Below are positions 11,986-21,739 of a stretch of DNA of 64,000 nucleotides, in pieces. Source of the DNA: Raphanus sativus (Eukaryota > Streptophyta > Magnoliopsida > Brassicales > Brassicaceae); assembly GCF_000801105.2 (NCBI RefSeq), contig NC_079515.1:1-64000 (forward strand). Reading direction: 5' to 3'. Made by a program: the position numbers and the translations under genes. The notes under the pieces are model-generated. The model made no database searches and was not told where the DNA came from. It saw nothing but the letters and a program-made list of their open reading frames with translations. Positions within the stretch are counted from its first letter, which is position 1. Each line of letters opens with the position of its first letter.

Positions 11986-12400
11986 TATTAACAAAAAGTA
12001 AGCTTAAACTCGTGGCTAAATACATCTGCACCACAGAGAAACTAAACCCCTAGTGAAAGCCTTCGCAATAAAATGGTTTTTATAAAAAAAATGGCCAAGC
12101 CAGAATCGCAAAAGGTGTTGTCTTCTTGCGAGACACGATTCCCTCAAGCGGAATCATATGCTTAGGTTTCAAAACAAGCAATACCATTCAGATATATTTA
12201 CTTTTTTTTTAATACGGTTAATAGATATAGTTTTGAAATTCCAGTCCGAGAATAGTTCTTTCCTTCGTCCACCAAACTAGCCCTCCTTGCACTTATACTT
12301 ATGCTCAAGCCACATCAATAAATTGTTACACCAAAAAAAAAATTGTTACACCAAGATTCATTAATTCACACATGCATTATATTATTATATAAACACATAA

Positions 12401-12407
<7 letters not shown>

Positions 12408-12445
<38 letters not shown>
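12408..12445. repeat. (GA)n microsatellite in the 5' leader of DUF3339 B, left copy
   Basis: About 38 bp of pure GA repeat between a TATA-like stretch (ATTATATAAAC near 12384) and the start codon. The right-arm copy has expanded to about 150 bp. Confidence 0.9.
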
Positions 12446-12447
<2 letters not shown>

Positions 12448-12479
12448 AAGGAGAGACGTAGGAAAACAAAGAGATCGAA

Positions 12480-12692
12480 ATGGGGTTGGACTGGGGACCG
12501 GTGTTGATGTCGGTGGTTTTTTTCATACTGTTGAGCCCTGGAGTTCTGTTTCAGTTGCCTGGAAAGAGCAAAGCGGTTGAGTTCGGTGGGTCTCAAACAA
12601 GCGGTCCTTCCATTGTCATCCACACTCTCCTCTTCTTCGCTTTCATCACCATCTCCCTCATCGCCCTTAACATCCACATCTACGCGGCCTAA
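12480..12692 (+). CDS. DUF3339 small membrane protein B, left copy
   Basis: A 70-residue protein starting MGLDWGPVLMSVVF. It has the family layout: DWGPV, hydrophobic helix, LSPGVLFQLPGKSK turn, polar stretch, then a second hydrophobic helix and a short IHIYAA tail. The protein sequence is identical to the right-arm copy at 41354-41566. Function is unknown. The two DUF3339 genes in each arm lie about 1.5 kb apart without insertions and are divergently arranged. Confidence 0.88.
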   Translation: MGLDWGPVLMSVVFFILLSPGVLFQLPGKSKAVEFGGSQTSGPSIVIHTLLFFAFITISLIALNIHIYAA

Positions 12693-13886
12693 TTAATTAA
12701 ACCAGCTTCATTTCATCCAGTCCCTTCAATTTCTGAATCTCTGCGTCTTCTCGATTTCTGATTCCCTTGTGGAAATTTTATTGATTAATGATATTTCATG
12801 TAGTCATCCTTTACCATGAATTCGACCGTAAAGTTAACTTTGTAAACTTCACGTATTACCTACATTTTATTTCTTTTCTTTTTTGTAAAAAGGCTTTCAA
12901 ATTTAAATAAAACATAAGCATTTACAAAGATAAGACTAAGCAGCCTTATGAGGAAAATATTGCATGGATAAGAATTCATACATAAGAAAACACTTAGGAA
13001 GAAACTAGCAGAACCAACAAAAAATTTGTATAAGAAATAGCTAATGAGTTCTCAGACCATGTTTACCTCTCCCTTGCATAGTCTTTCATTCTATATCTTG
13101 GTATTTGATAGGAGATTTTGTCTCCTTCCCACCCCTTGTCAAGCTGAAGGAGCTTTTTGGCTCCGTTTCAACTTCATCCATAACTCCTAACACAGTGAGG
13201 TGCGATAGACTCTCAAGTGCTCGAGCTTGAGGTGTTGTGGTAAGTGGATCAACAACTGAAATTTTTAGGAGAGTGAGTTGTGTGCCTTGTAGGTGTGGTG
13301 TACCTTAGCAATCCATAGAGATTTCACTAGAAAAATAAAGTAGTGGATGATCAATTTGAGCATCTGAACTTGCAAGTTTGGGTTCATTTGTGTGTCTTAA
13401 ACGACATGAGAAATTTCAAAAGAAGGTGGCTCAAAAGCTGGAGTAGAAGTCGTCAAAGTGTATGTAGCTGTTGGATTCTTTTGAGGGAAAGCTTTGGTTG
13501 AGGGATATTTCTCTACTAGCTTTAGTTTGGTATTACCTAAATTTGCATGGACAGATGGGCTGATACAACTTAATTACATCAGAGGGAAAATATAATAAGT
13601 GCGTTATACAAGCTCTTAGCTCTAGGGTCAATGAATGATATATGAGTCAGAACATGGTCAGCTGCTGAATCAAAGACCATGTTCTCGATTCATGATAAAG
13701 TATGTTATAGAAAGTTGGAAAGATCAGGTTACATAAGATGATAAGATTAAACCATGCAGTTCAAGAAGAGCTTTGTTCGCTGAACCTTGAAGTGTATTGA
13801 TGAGTCAGCAAATACAATCAAATTAGTGGTTTGACCAACTCCTTTTATTATTGATTTTTATTCAGCAAATAAAAGGCTACCCTATG
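12693..13886. other. Intergenic, with a segment missing from the other arm
   Basis: No gene recognised. About 12946-13238 (roughly 290 bp) is present here, but in the other arm the flanks AGCAGCCTT and GTGGTAAGTGG are directly joined near 41100. There are no clear terminal repeats, so a deletion in the right arm is as likely as an insertion here. The remainder aligns with 40427-41340. Confidence 0.6.
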
Positions 13887-13889
13887 TAA

Positions 13890-15448
13890 GAGCAAGATTA
13901 TCGGCGTCCTTAGCCTGATATCTTAGCAATTAAACACATTTAATTAAATGGAAAATAGCCAATAAGAATAAGGACGTTCCTTAATTAAGAAGTTTTTGTA
14001 CGCGTCCTTAATGCCACGCGTCATCATAAGACGCCGATAATCTTCTCCTCTCTTCTCTCATGTCGATCACTTCATCTTCTCCCCTCTTCTCTCATGTCGA
14101 TCACGGGAAGACCACACTCATCTCATGGACCGGCTTCTCCGTGGACCACACTCATCTCACTTCATCTTCTCCCCTCTTCTCTCATGTCGATGGGTTTGGT
14201 AGAAGCAGAGAAATTGGGTTGATAGAGAACCCAATTAAACCCAACTAAACGGCGATAAGAGCAAGATTATCTCTTTTTTTGCTCTTATCAACAAAGGTAC
14301 AGAGTGATTTCTACGGTTACGTTGCTGAAAGTTATCTCTTTTTTTGATATGTTTCTCTGTTTCTCTGTATCTGTTACGTTGGGTGTAGTTATTTTCATGG
14401 TTTGATTGATTCTCTCGGAGAATTTTGATTGATTCTCTCGGCTCGGTTCAATTTTCTGATGTTTGAAATTTTTTATTCTTATAGGTACCAGATTGGTCTT
14501 AAGTTTGTCTACTGGTAATCTCAGTTCAGGTTTGTCTTCTCAAAATCTCTGCTTTTTCTTTCTTTCTTTGGAATAATCTGTTCAGTTTCCTATAATAGGT
14601 TTCACTTCAACTTGTGTAATACGTTGCCTATCATTTATGTACTTTGTTTGTTCCGAGAATCTTGGATTTGTTGTGCTTATAGTTCTGTAAGATCAAGTTG
14701 TGTTCTGTTCCATTAGTGTTTGTTTGTGATCTGTTATGTGACTGAGTGTTCTGGGCATGGTTTTTGTTTTGGAATGGTGTTTCTAATTGAAACAGGTCCG
14801 TTTAAGTCAACGACTACAGAATGGCAAAGGCTGGCTTGAGGAGAAAGGGCATGGCACTCACAGCACTGGAACTGTGATTGCTGTCAAGAAACTCAACTCT
14901 GAAAGCTTCCAAGGCTTTGAGGAATGGCAAGTGAGTAGAATACTCCAACTTATTCATGATATGCAATGAGGAGCTCTATTTGTTTATTGGATGGACTGTT
15001 TCTTTGTTTATCTGTAGTGTGAGGTGAACTTTCTTGGGAGGGTTTCTCATCCGAACCTAGTGAAGCTGTTGGGATACTGTTTGGAAGGTGACGAGTTGCT
15101 TCTGGTGCTGTAAGATGAATCAACAGAAGTACCAAAAGGTTGTGGGTAACAAACTTGAAAGAACCTTGATAGCTAGCTCTCCCCTGTTGAGCTACCATCG
15201 TTAGCTAGATGTGTTAATATTCCACTGAGCTCTGTTATTACTGATTCGATACAAGCTTTTGATTAGAATTCTCCTGCATGGTGAAAGCTCTTCTTCTTCC
15301 TCTGATTCAATTTTAATTGACTAAGAAACAAAACAAGTCCTATCTATAATCTATATATTTAGCAAAGTCCTAACCAAAGTCCTTATGCACAAAATATTAA
15401 TAAAATATCATAAGGACTCTGTCCTAAGGACAACGGATAATGATGCTC
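13890..15448 (+). mobile_element. PIF/Harbinger-like element carrying a kinase fragment, left arm only
   Basis: It is flanked by a TAA duplication (13887-13889 and 15449-15451); the other arm has a single TAA at an intact site (near 40427). The imperfect inverted ends begin GAGCAAGATTATCGGCGTCC on the left, and GAGCATCATTATCCGTTGTC is the reverse complement of the right end. A 3-bp TAA/TTA target and GAGCA termini fit PIF/Harbinger elements. There is no transposase, so it is non-autonomous. A host protein-kinase gene fragment is carried inside (14805-15112), and direct repeats of a CTTCATCTTCTCCCCTCTTC stretch lie near 14070-14180. Confidence 0.88.
14805..15112 (+). pseudogene. Captured receptor-like cytoplasmic kinase fragment with intron
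   Basis: Two exon pieces encode the start of a kinase domain. The first (to 14930) reads [20 protein letters not shown] then [14 protein letters not shown]. The second (from 15018) reads [20 protein letters not shown] then CLEGDELLL. They are separated by an intron (14931-15017) with GT and AG ends, in matching phase. The VIAVKK lysine and the [15 protein letters not shown] block are typical of RLCK subfamily VII (PBL/APK1 type). The fragment stops before the catalytic loop and hits a stop soon after LLLV. Because the intron is retained, capture was at DNA level. It is not expected to make a working kinase. Confidence 0.8.
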
Positions 15449-15749
15449 TAATGATTCTTCTGTTCTTTCTGAGAGAGTTTTCTTAATTAATATAAGTTTG
15501 TGTTAAAAATATAAAAAAATCAGCAAATAACAAGTGACGTGTTCTGCTTTTGCTTTCCCACCATAACTCACGTACACAAATATGATTGCTTCATATTTCG
15601 TAGGAACAGAAGTTTCAATTTTCCTTATTTAAATCAGTAAAAGATAGTATCGGGTTTAAGCTTGTGTCGCAGTGTTTTTTTTTTTTTTTGGTTTTGAGTG
15701 GGTTTTGACGTGTTCTGACACAGATTTATAGGTCAAATCCACCTAAATC

Positions 15750-16266
15750 CTAACGGTCAACATCTTCATGATCTAAGCTAACAACAGTCGTCGTCACTCT
15801 CTCACAATGGTCCAGCTTGAACCTTTCTCGAACCGAGGATATATAGGAAGCGGCTCTAGCGTCAACGGAATCGTCCATACCATTAATCCCTCTACCGGCC
15901 AGCTTTTCTCTCATCTTGTTCAGCTTCTTTTCCAGATCCTCCCCCTCACGAGCCACGGCTGCCAAACACATCACCACAACACTGATTATTTTGTATATGA
16001 TATATATGAAGCAAAGATAGTGAGATACAAAAAAAGATTTAAGTTAATTACGTACATGGTTGAAGGAGGAAGCTAACTTTAGGTGGAAGAGGAGTTACGT
16101 AGCTACTGAAATCAGGTTGGGAAGCGTAGGAAGTTGTGGTGGAGGAAGTGTAGTGAACATTATTATAAAGGTCTTGGGAGGCAGTTGGAGGCTTTAGAGC
16201 TTTCCAAAAGGGCAGGAGCCTAGCTATCTTGAACCCTCTTGATCTCCTTGAACTATTCATCTCCAT
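15750..16266 (-). CDS. At3g01960-like small protein, left copy
   Basis: Two exons: 16056-16266 and 15750-15958, joined across a GT-AG intron in matching phase (211 + 209 nt, 139 residues). The N-terminus MEMNSSRRSRGFKIARLLPF is basic. The middle is Ser/Thr/Pro-rich. The C-terminal half has a short charged helix (EGEDLEKKLNKMREKL) with coiled-coil character, then a Ser/Asp-rich tail. I recognise no domain. Its position between the DUF3339 pair and WRKY45 matches the uncharacterised Arabidopsis At3g01960. The right copy (37723-38238) differs by a few residues, such as W versus C in the FxKALKPP stretch. Confidence 0.75.
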
Positions 16267-17298
16267 GATCGAGTTAATGACTAACGTATAGTACTCGTTC
16301 TTTTCTCCTGTTGTTGGTGTTTCACATGTATGCATCTATGTATATATGGGAAAGGGAAGTTTCGTTATGCTGTAGCCACGACATGCATAGAGATAGAGAG
16401 GTATCGAAGACGCGTGGTCCTTCCCCTTTCAAATAATTATCATTCAGAAGCATCACTTTTTTGATGAATAACTCCCAACTTTCATGCTCAACAGGCCACG
16501 ACGATACATCGATTTTAACTGATTAAAATAAATACAAATTTCTCTCTCGCGGTAAAAAGATCACCTTGTTCTTAAATTCTTACTAATATAGATACTTTAT
16601 CCATTTTGATCAAAAGAAAAAAGATACTTTATCCATATCGGTGTCGTCGATACACTTGAAAAAAAATGTGGATGGCTTTTCTGTTATTGATAAAGAATGG
16701 GGGACAAATTTATTCGACAAAGATATTACAAACAAAACCAAGCAATAACGTTATCGTTGTGCGGTTGTGTGGCGGTGGCACAGGCTCACAGCCAACATTT
16801 TTATTGCTTTTTCTCAATGGATGTTATGTTTACAGTTAAGTATGTCGGTTTTTAAATTAAAAAATGCTTCTTCCACTTCAATAGATTAGATGATGTTCTA
16901 ATTATTATTCTTTTGTTTCACTAGCTATATAAGATATTTACACAATAGATTAGATGATGTTTTACATGTATTGTGTGACTTATTGTATTCTAATGTATGT
17001 TTATAAATAATTAAATTAATTTAAATTATAAATAAATAAACTGATTTTAAATTATAATTAAATAATTTAATTTAATATTATAATTAAATAAATTGAAAAA
17101 ACAGTACATTGGATAAAAAATAATTTTGAATATGTGTACATTGGATTAAAACAGTATACAATATGAAACAGCAGGAGTGTTTTCTTAGAACACTTGAATA
17201 GAAAAAGAAGAAAGACTTGGGATATCTTCTTTTGAGAATATAAATGTGATATATTCTGTTACATACAGTATTTGCTTTTTTATCACATGGGCCTTCAA
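16267..17298. other. Intergenic up to the assembly gap
   Basis: Very AT-rich, with no gene. It aligns with 36736-37722 and breaks off at the N run while still homologous. Confidence 0.7.
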
Positions 17299-17398
17299 NN
17301 NNNNNNNNNNNNNNNNNNNNNNNNNNNNNNNNNNNNNNNNNNNNNNNNNNNNNNNNNNNNNNNNNNNNNNNNNNNNNNNNNNNNNNNNNNNNNNNNNN
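17299..17398. other. Assembly gap of exactly 100 N
   Basis: A round 100-base N run is the usual placeholder for a scaffold join of unknown size. Sequence on its left belongs to the inverted-repeat arm; sequence on its right starts at once with telomere repeats. Confidence 0.98.
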
Positions 17399-17567
17399 TA
17401 AACCCTAAACCCTAAACCCTAAACCCAAACCCTAAACCCTAAACCCTAAACCCTAAACCCTAAACCCCAGACCCCAGACCCCAGACCCTAAACCCCAGAC
17501 CCCAGACCCTAAACCCCAGACCCCAAACCCTAAACCCTAAACCCCAAAACCCTAAACCCTAAATCCT
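17399..17567. repeat. Telomere repeat array with variant repeats
   Basis: It starts with about ten CCCTAAA units (one shortened to CCCAAA), then CCCCAGA variants mixed with CCCTAAA, then degenerate units ending near CCCTAAATCC. The C-rich strand reads 5' to 3' into the contig and variants increase inward. This is the structure and orientation of a left chromosome end, though a short interstitial array would look similar. Confidence 0.92.
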
Positions 17568-17690
17568 AGGCTCGGGTAACTAACCCTAGGCTCGGGTTCC
17601 AAAACCTTAGGCTAGGCTAGGCTCGGGTAACTCAAACCATAGGCTCGGGTAACCAAACCTTAGGTTCGGATAACCCAATAAAACCAAAAA
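17568..17690. repeat. Degenerate telomere-proximal short repeat
   Basis: At least five imperfect copies of a unit around TAGGCTCGGGTAAC, some shortened to TAGGCTAGGC or altered to TAGGTTCGGATAACC, follow directly on the telomere variants. Confidence 0.7.
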
Positions 17691-20600
17691 AAAAAGCCCA
17701 GAAGCCCAAATTCCCTAAGCTGTAAAAGTTAATTTCAAATACCCGAGCCCAAGAAGTTAATTTCAAAGTATATAATAAGCCCAAGAACAGAAAATATCAC
17801 TCTTATTATTTTCTTTGCATACAGTTTTGTTTTATAAAGTTTTAAAAAAAGGGTCGAAGGTTTATTTATCACTAAAATTAACTGGAACGTTTTATAACTT
17901 AGTGACGCTTGTTATAAATTTAAGAATTTGGCAAGATATGGTTTTAAGATGCGATCAATGGCTTCCCTATTAATTTTTTTAAGTTACTCTTATTATCAAT
18001 GGCTTCCCTGTTGGTAGTGTAGTCTGTTCCATGTAACCTAGAATTTTCTGTTTCACCGGAGCTCCGGTTGTACTGTTTCCGACGCCCTCCGGGGAGAATT
18101 AATATATATATATATTAAAAAAAAAGAAAAAAATAAAAAAATAAAAAAATAAAATAAAAGAAATGAAGGGTCGCTTTCACAAGCTTCATATCTGGCCCGT
18201 ACATCTTCGATATAGTCATAAGAAAAGCTATGATTTATGACATAATCCAACTTACCACAAAACAAGAATGATATCAATTAAAATGGCAAGTTAGTTTACT
18301 CCCTAGTAACTATTTGGCAAGCAGCATAGTGTTTACAAGAAACTAGATCTTTACCATGCCCGTATGATCTATTCCAATGAACAAGCCCTAAAAGCTCGCA
18401 AAACCTTACAAGTTTAATTCTCCCAGAAATAATTATGTCTCCTAATTGGAATTTCTTCAGGTCACATGATTCAGATTTTGGTGGCCAACACAGCATTTAT
18501 TTTCTTCGAAGTGACTTCTACCCGCCAGTTAGAGCAGAAAATACAGTAATACAGAGTCTGTTTGACAGGAAATCTGCTTTACCTGCTAGTTACAAGTTTT
18601 CCTACTGAAAGTTCCTTCCCGGGTCCTCGACGGAAGCATCACGTAAATTTGAGAACAAAGGTTTTGTGTTGATTGTCGAGTGTTCTTGAAAGCATATGAT
18701 GAAACAACCTTTGACATCGTAGTCTTGATATAACCCTGTAAAAATTTGAGTTACCATAAGTTCTACCACAAGAAAAGCAATAGAGAGTTGTAGTCTCATG
18801 ATTATCAAGGCAAAAGTACCTCGATTCCCATATCAGGAGAAAGCTCTTCAATGCTTTCAAAACGCTTGCAAACATTGACACTGCAAATCATAAAGGATTG
18901 GTGTAAGTGAAAGATAATGTGATTCCGAGTTCACATCAAGTCAAGGCTGAGAGAAAATCAGGATATTAGTTATCATCAAGTGTGTTACTAGTTCCATTCT
19001 ATTGAGAACGGAGGAAATGCACATGAATTGGAAGGCTAAAGGCCTAATGATTTAAGTGAACCCAAAGCCAGCAGGATCTATTCTATTCCTTAGGAGACAG
19101 AAAAATTACATCCAACATTACAACAAAGCATTAACTCCATAAAACATTGATGATCAAAAGATGCTATCGTAGGCCAAGGGCAGATGGAAATGAGCAGCAA
19201 GACAAGAGAAGAACAGGCCACTAGAGAAAAACAATGAACAAGCCTTAACCAATGACATAAAAATCAAAACCAAGAGCGAGAAGAAGCCATCAATCCACCT
19301 AATTTTCTCCCAAGAAGTTAAAATTAAGAACTTTGCATACCCACAAGAGGTTAGGCGTACAAGAACTAGTCAAAAGACCTGTTATTGAAGCTAACTAAAG
19401 GTAGTGGACAGAAGTAAAGAAGATTCAACACACCCAAAGGATAATCGAAGACTGAGATGACCCACACAAAGCAGCAACACAAGACCCACCCTAAGCCTTA
19501 CAAGATCAAAATCGATCAACAATCTATGAAACTAACCGGAAAGACACAAGAGAAGGTGACCAAAAGCCTTACTTTAGCCCAGATCTGAACATGAAAAAGC
19601 TCGATGGAACCAGCAGCAACCCGATCTTCAATAACGAGGACCCAACATCATCACTGAATCTTCACCTACAAAGGTGACCATCCCGAATCAGATTTGCGAA
19701 AGAGTACAAAAAAAGAGGCCAATTCCACACCGACAGGTCATAACTATACATAAAATCTCGAAATAAAAAGATGATTCCACCACCCACCGACGGAATCAAC
19801 AAACAACGATCTCCGCGAGAGCGATTAAAGGTAGAACCCTAGAATTGTTAAAGGTATTTTCGTAAAACAAGAAACGACTTACACGGGTTTGAATGACGAT
19901 AATTTAAAAGCAACTGTAATTTCTGGTTATTGCTTTTGTTGATTTCTCTAGGGATTGTCGAGGACTCAAGGGCATGGTCGGTGATCAATTTTGAAGCAAT
20001 TGAGGTACTTCTATATATTTTTTACCGTTATCTTTACTTTTCAAAATTTGAACTGATAATCAGGTTTAATCGGGCCATTTATAGTCGGGTTTAACGAAGC
20101 AGATAATAGTTATTAAAAGGGCCTCGCTATAATAAGACATATTATCCACACAGCAAGTGAGACCTGCAAATGAGGTGGACCAGTTGTAGCCCATATTTAT
20201 TTAATTATAGATGAAGCCCAATTTATACATCATTTTAACTAATTTGATTTAAAAATTGTTCAGCCTTAGATTTTTAATTTATGTTAATTTTAAACTTATA
20301 ACTTAATATATATACATCTTTTATGTTTTTCTATTTTATATTTATTTAATAATCTTAGAATTTTATTGAATTCATGAAATATATTTTTAAAGGTTTTGAA
20401 ATATTATAGTTAAGAATGTGAGATAACATTTATTTCTAGTAAAATATTTGCATTTATAGCAAAATATGTTTATTTATTAATAATAAAAATATATATGTGC
20501 AAATATAAACATAAATAAATGAAAATTCAAAAGAACAAAAAACTTACTTTAAATTTATATATGAAATGTTACATATTATATTATTAAAAAAAAAAAGCTC

Positions 20601-21739
20601 ACGACGATACATAAGACTATTTCTAATTTTATCTAACTGAAAATATCAACAATCTGTAATGGGGTAATTATGGAAATTTAAAATATACAACACATTTAGC
20701 TACCAAATCAAAGACATTAGTAGTTAATGGGGTAATTATGATAGATATATGATATTCCACCATAAAGTCGGTCATTCCGTATTTAATTGGTAGAAGTAAT
20801 TGTATCCAAATAAACCAAAGCTCAAGCTGCTATAAGGTGTTCTTTTGTTTTCAGATATGTCTAACTAATGGTCCTGTGTTTAGTCACAGTAATGCAAGAA
20901 ACGAAAAATCTCACATCTATCTTGTATTCTTCTAGATCTAAGAGATGTGTTCAAATCAACAAAGATTGTTCATTGTACTGATTGACAACAATTAGGTGAA
21001 TATTTTTACAAATCCACAAGCATACAGTCAGGATGAGAAAATACATACCATTTGGAATATCCATGATTGGTGTTCCATGACTGAGAAAACCAGAAGTAGT
21101 GACGACTGACGAGCACACCAAATTAAAAAAATCTACAGAAAAACAAATATGAAAGACAAGCTAAAAAGGTTAACCTTTTCAATATAAATAGACTTGCTGG
21201 ATGTAGATCGCAGAGGAGGAGAGAGGAAGAAAACTTCAGCTTTATCTTTCTGGCGTCAATAAATTGGAACACAAAAAAAAATGAGCTCCCTCTCTTCCTC
21301 TCTTTCTTTGTCGTCAACAAAAACAGTTCGCGCCAAAACTACCCAATAATATAATAGACCCAATCTTATTTTCTACTGTGCCTATATATTTTCTCACTGA
21401 AAAAAAATCATTAAAATATATATATATATTTATATTAATTTTATCAACTGCTCATGGTAGATTAAGTGGTGGTCAAACGAATCGATTTTTCGAGGATAAC
21501 CTCTGTCAATCAGCATCTGATCTATATGGGAAAAATATAGTCAATGGTCCTTGCTTCTTTTGCTAATATGTCCGCCTGTGACAAACTCACATCCTCGAAC
21601 TTCTCATGTAATCTCTAGAACATTTCAATATCTGTTACGAATGGTGGCCAATCTGTCGGGTTAGTAGTCATGTTTACTAGGTTCGAGCAGTCCTTCTCGA
21701 ACCGTATCGAGGTTATAAACTATATTCAGTGCAGGCTTT
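17691..21739. other. Gene-poor subtelomeric stretch
   Basis: No convincing gene. On the minus strand, 18600-18890 contains exon-like pieces with plausible AG/GT borders (for example CKRFESIEELSPDMGIE near 18830-18880), but I recognise no protein. 19100-19900 is A/G-rich and lacks open frames. Around 20144 a TCGCTATAATA stretch resembles a Helitron 5' end, but no partner end was found. The rest is AT-rich. Confidence 0.5.

Larger units (their letters stand above)
1..17298. repeat. Left arm of a large inverted repeat
   Basis: The arm matches the reverse complement of 36736-56009 across genes, introns and intergenic DNA. Position 1 pairs with about 56009 inside LYK2, and the last bases before the N gap pair with 36736. 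Similarity is still intact at the gap, so the true end of the arm is not seen. Differences are SNPs, small indels, microsatellite length and whole transposons: a Helitron and a Harbinger-like element occur only here. A stretch of about 290 bp (about 12946-13238) is also present only here. All coding genes in the arm remain open. Confidence 0.95.

Noticed and set aside
18053..18881. Short minus-strand frames in the subtelomeric stretch
   Set aside because: No family recognised and no continuous gene model; kept only as a remark in the region entry.
20144..20200. Possible Helitron 5' end (TCGCTATAATA)
   Set aside because: The preceding base is not A and no matching CTAG-hairpin end was found nearby.
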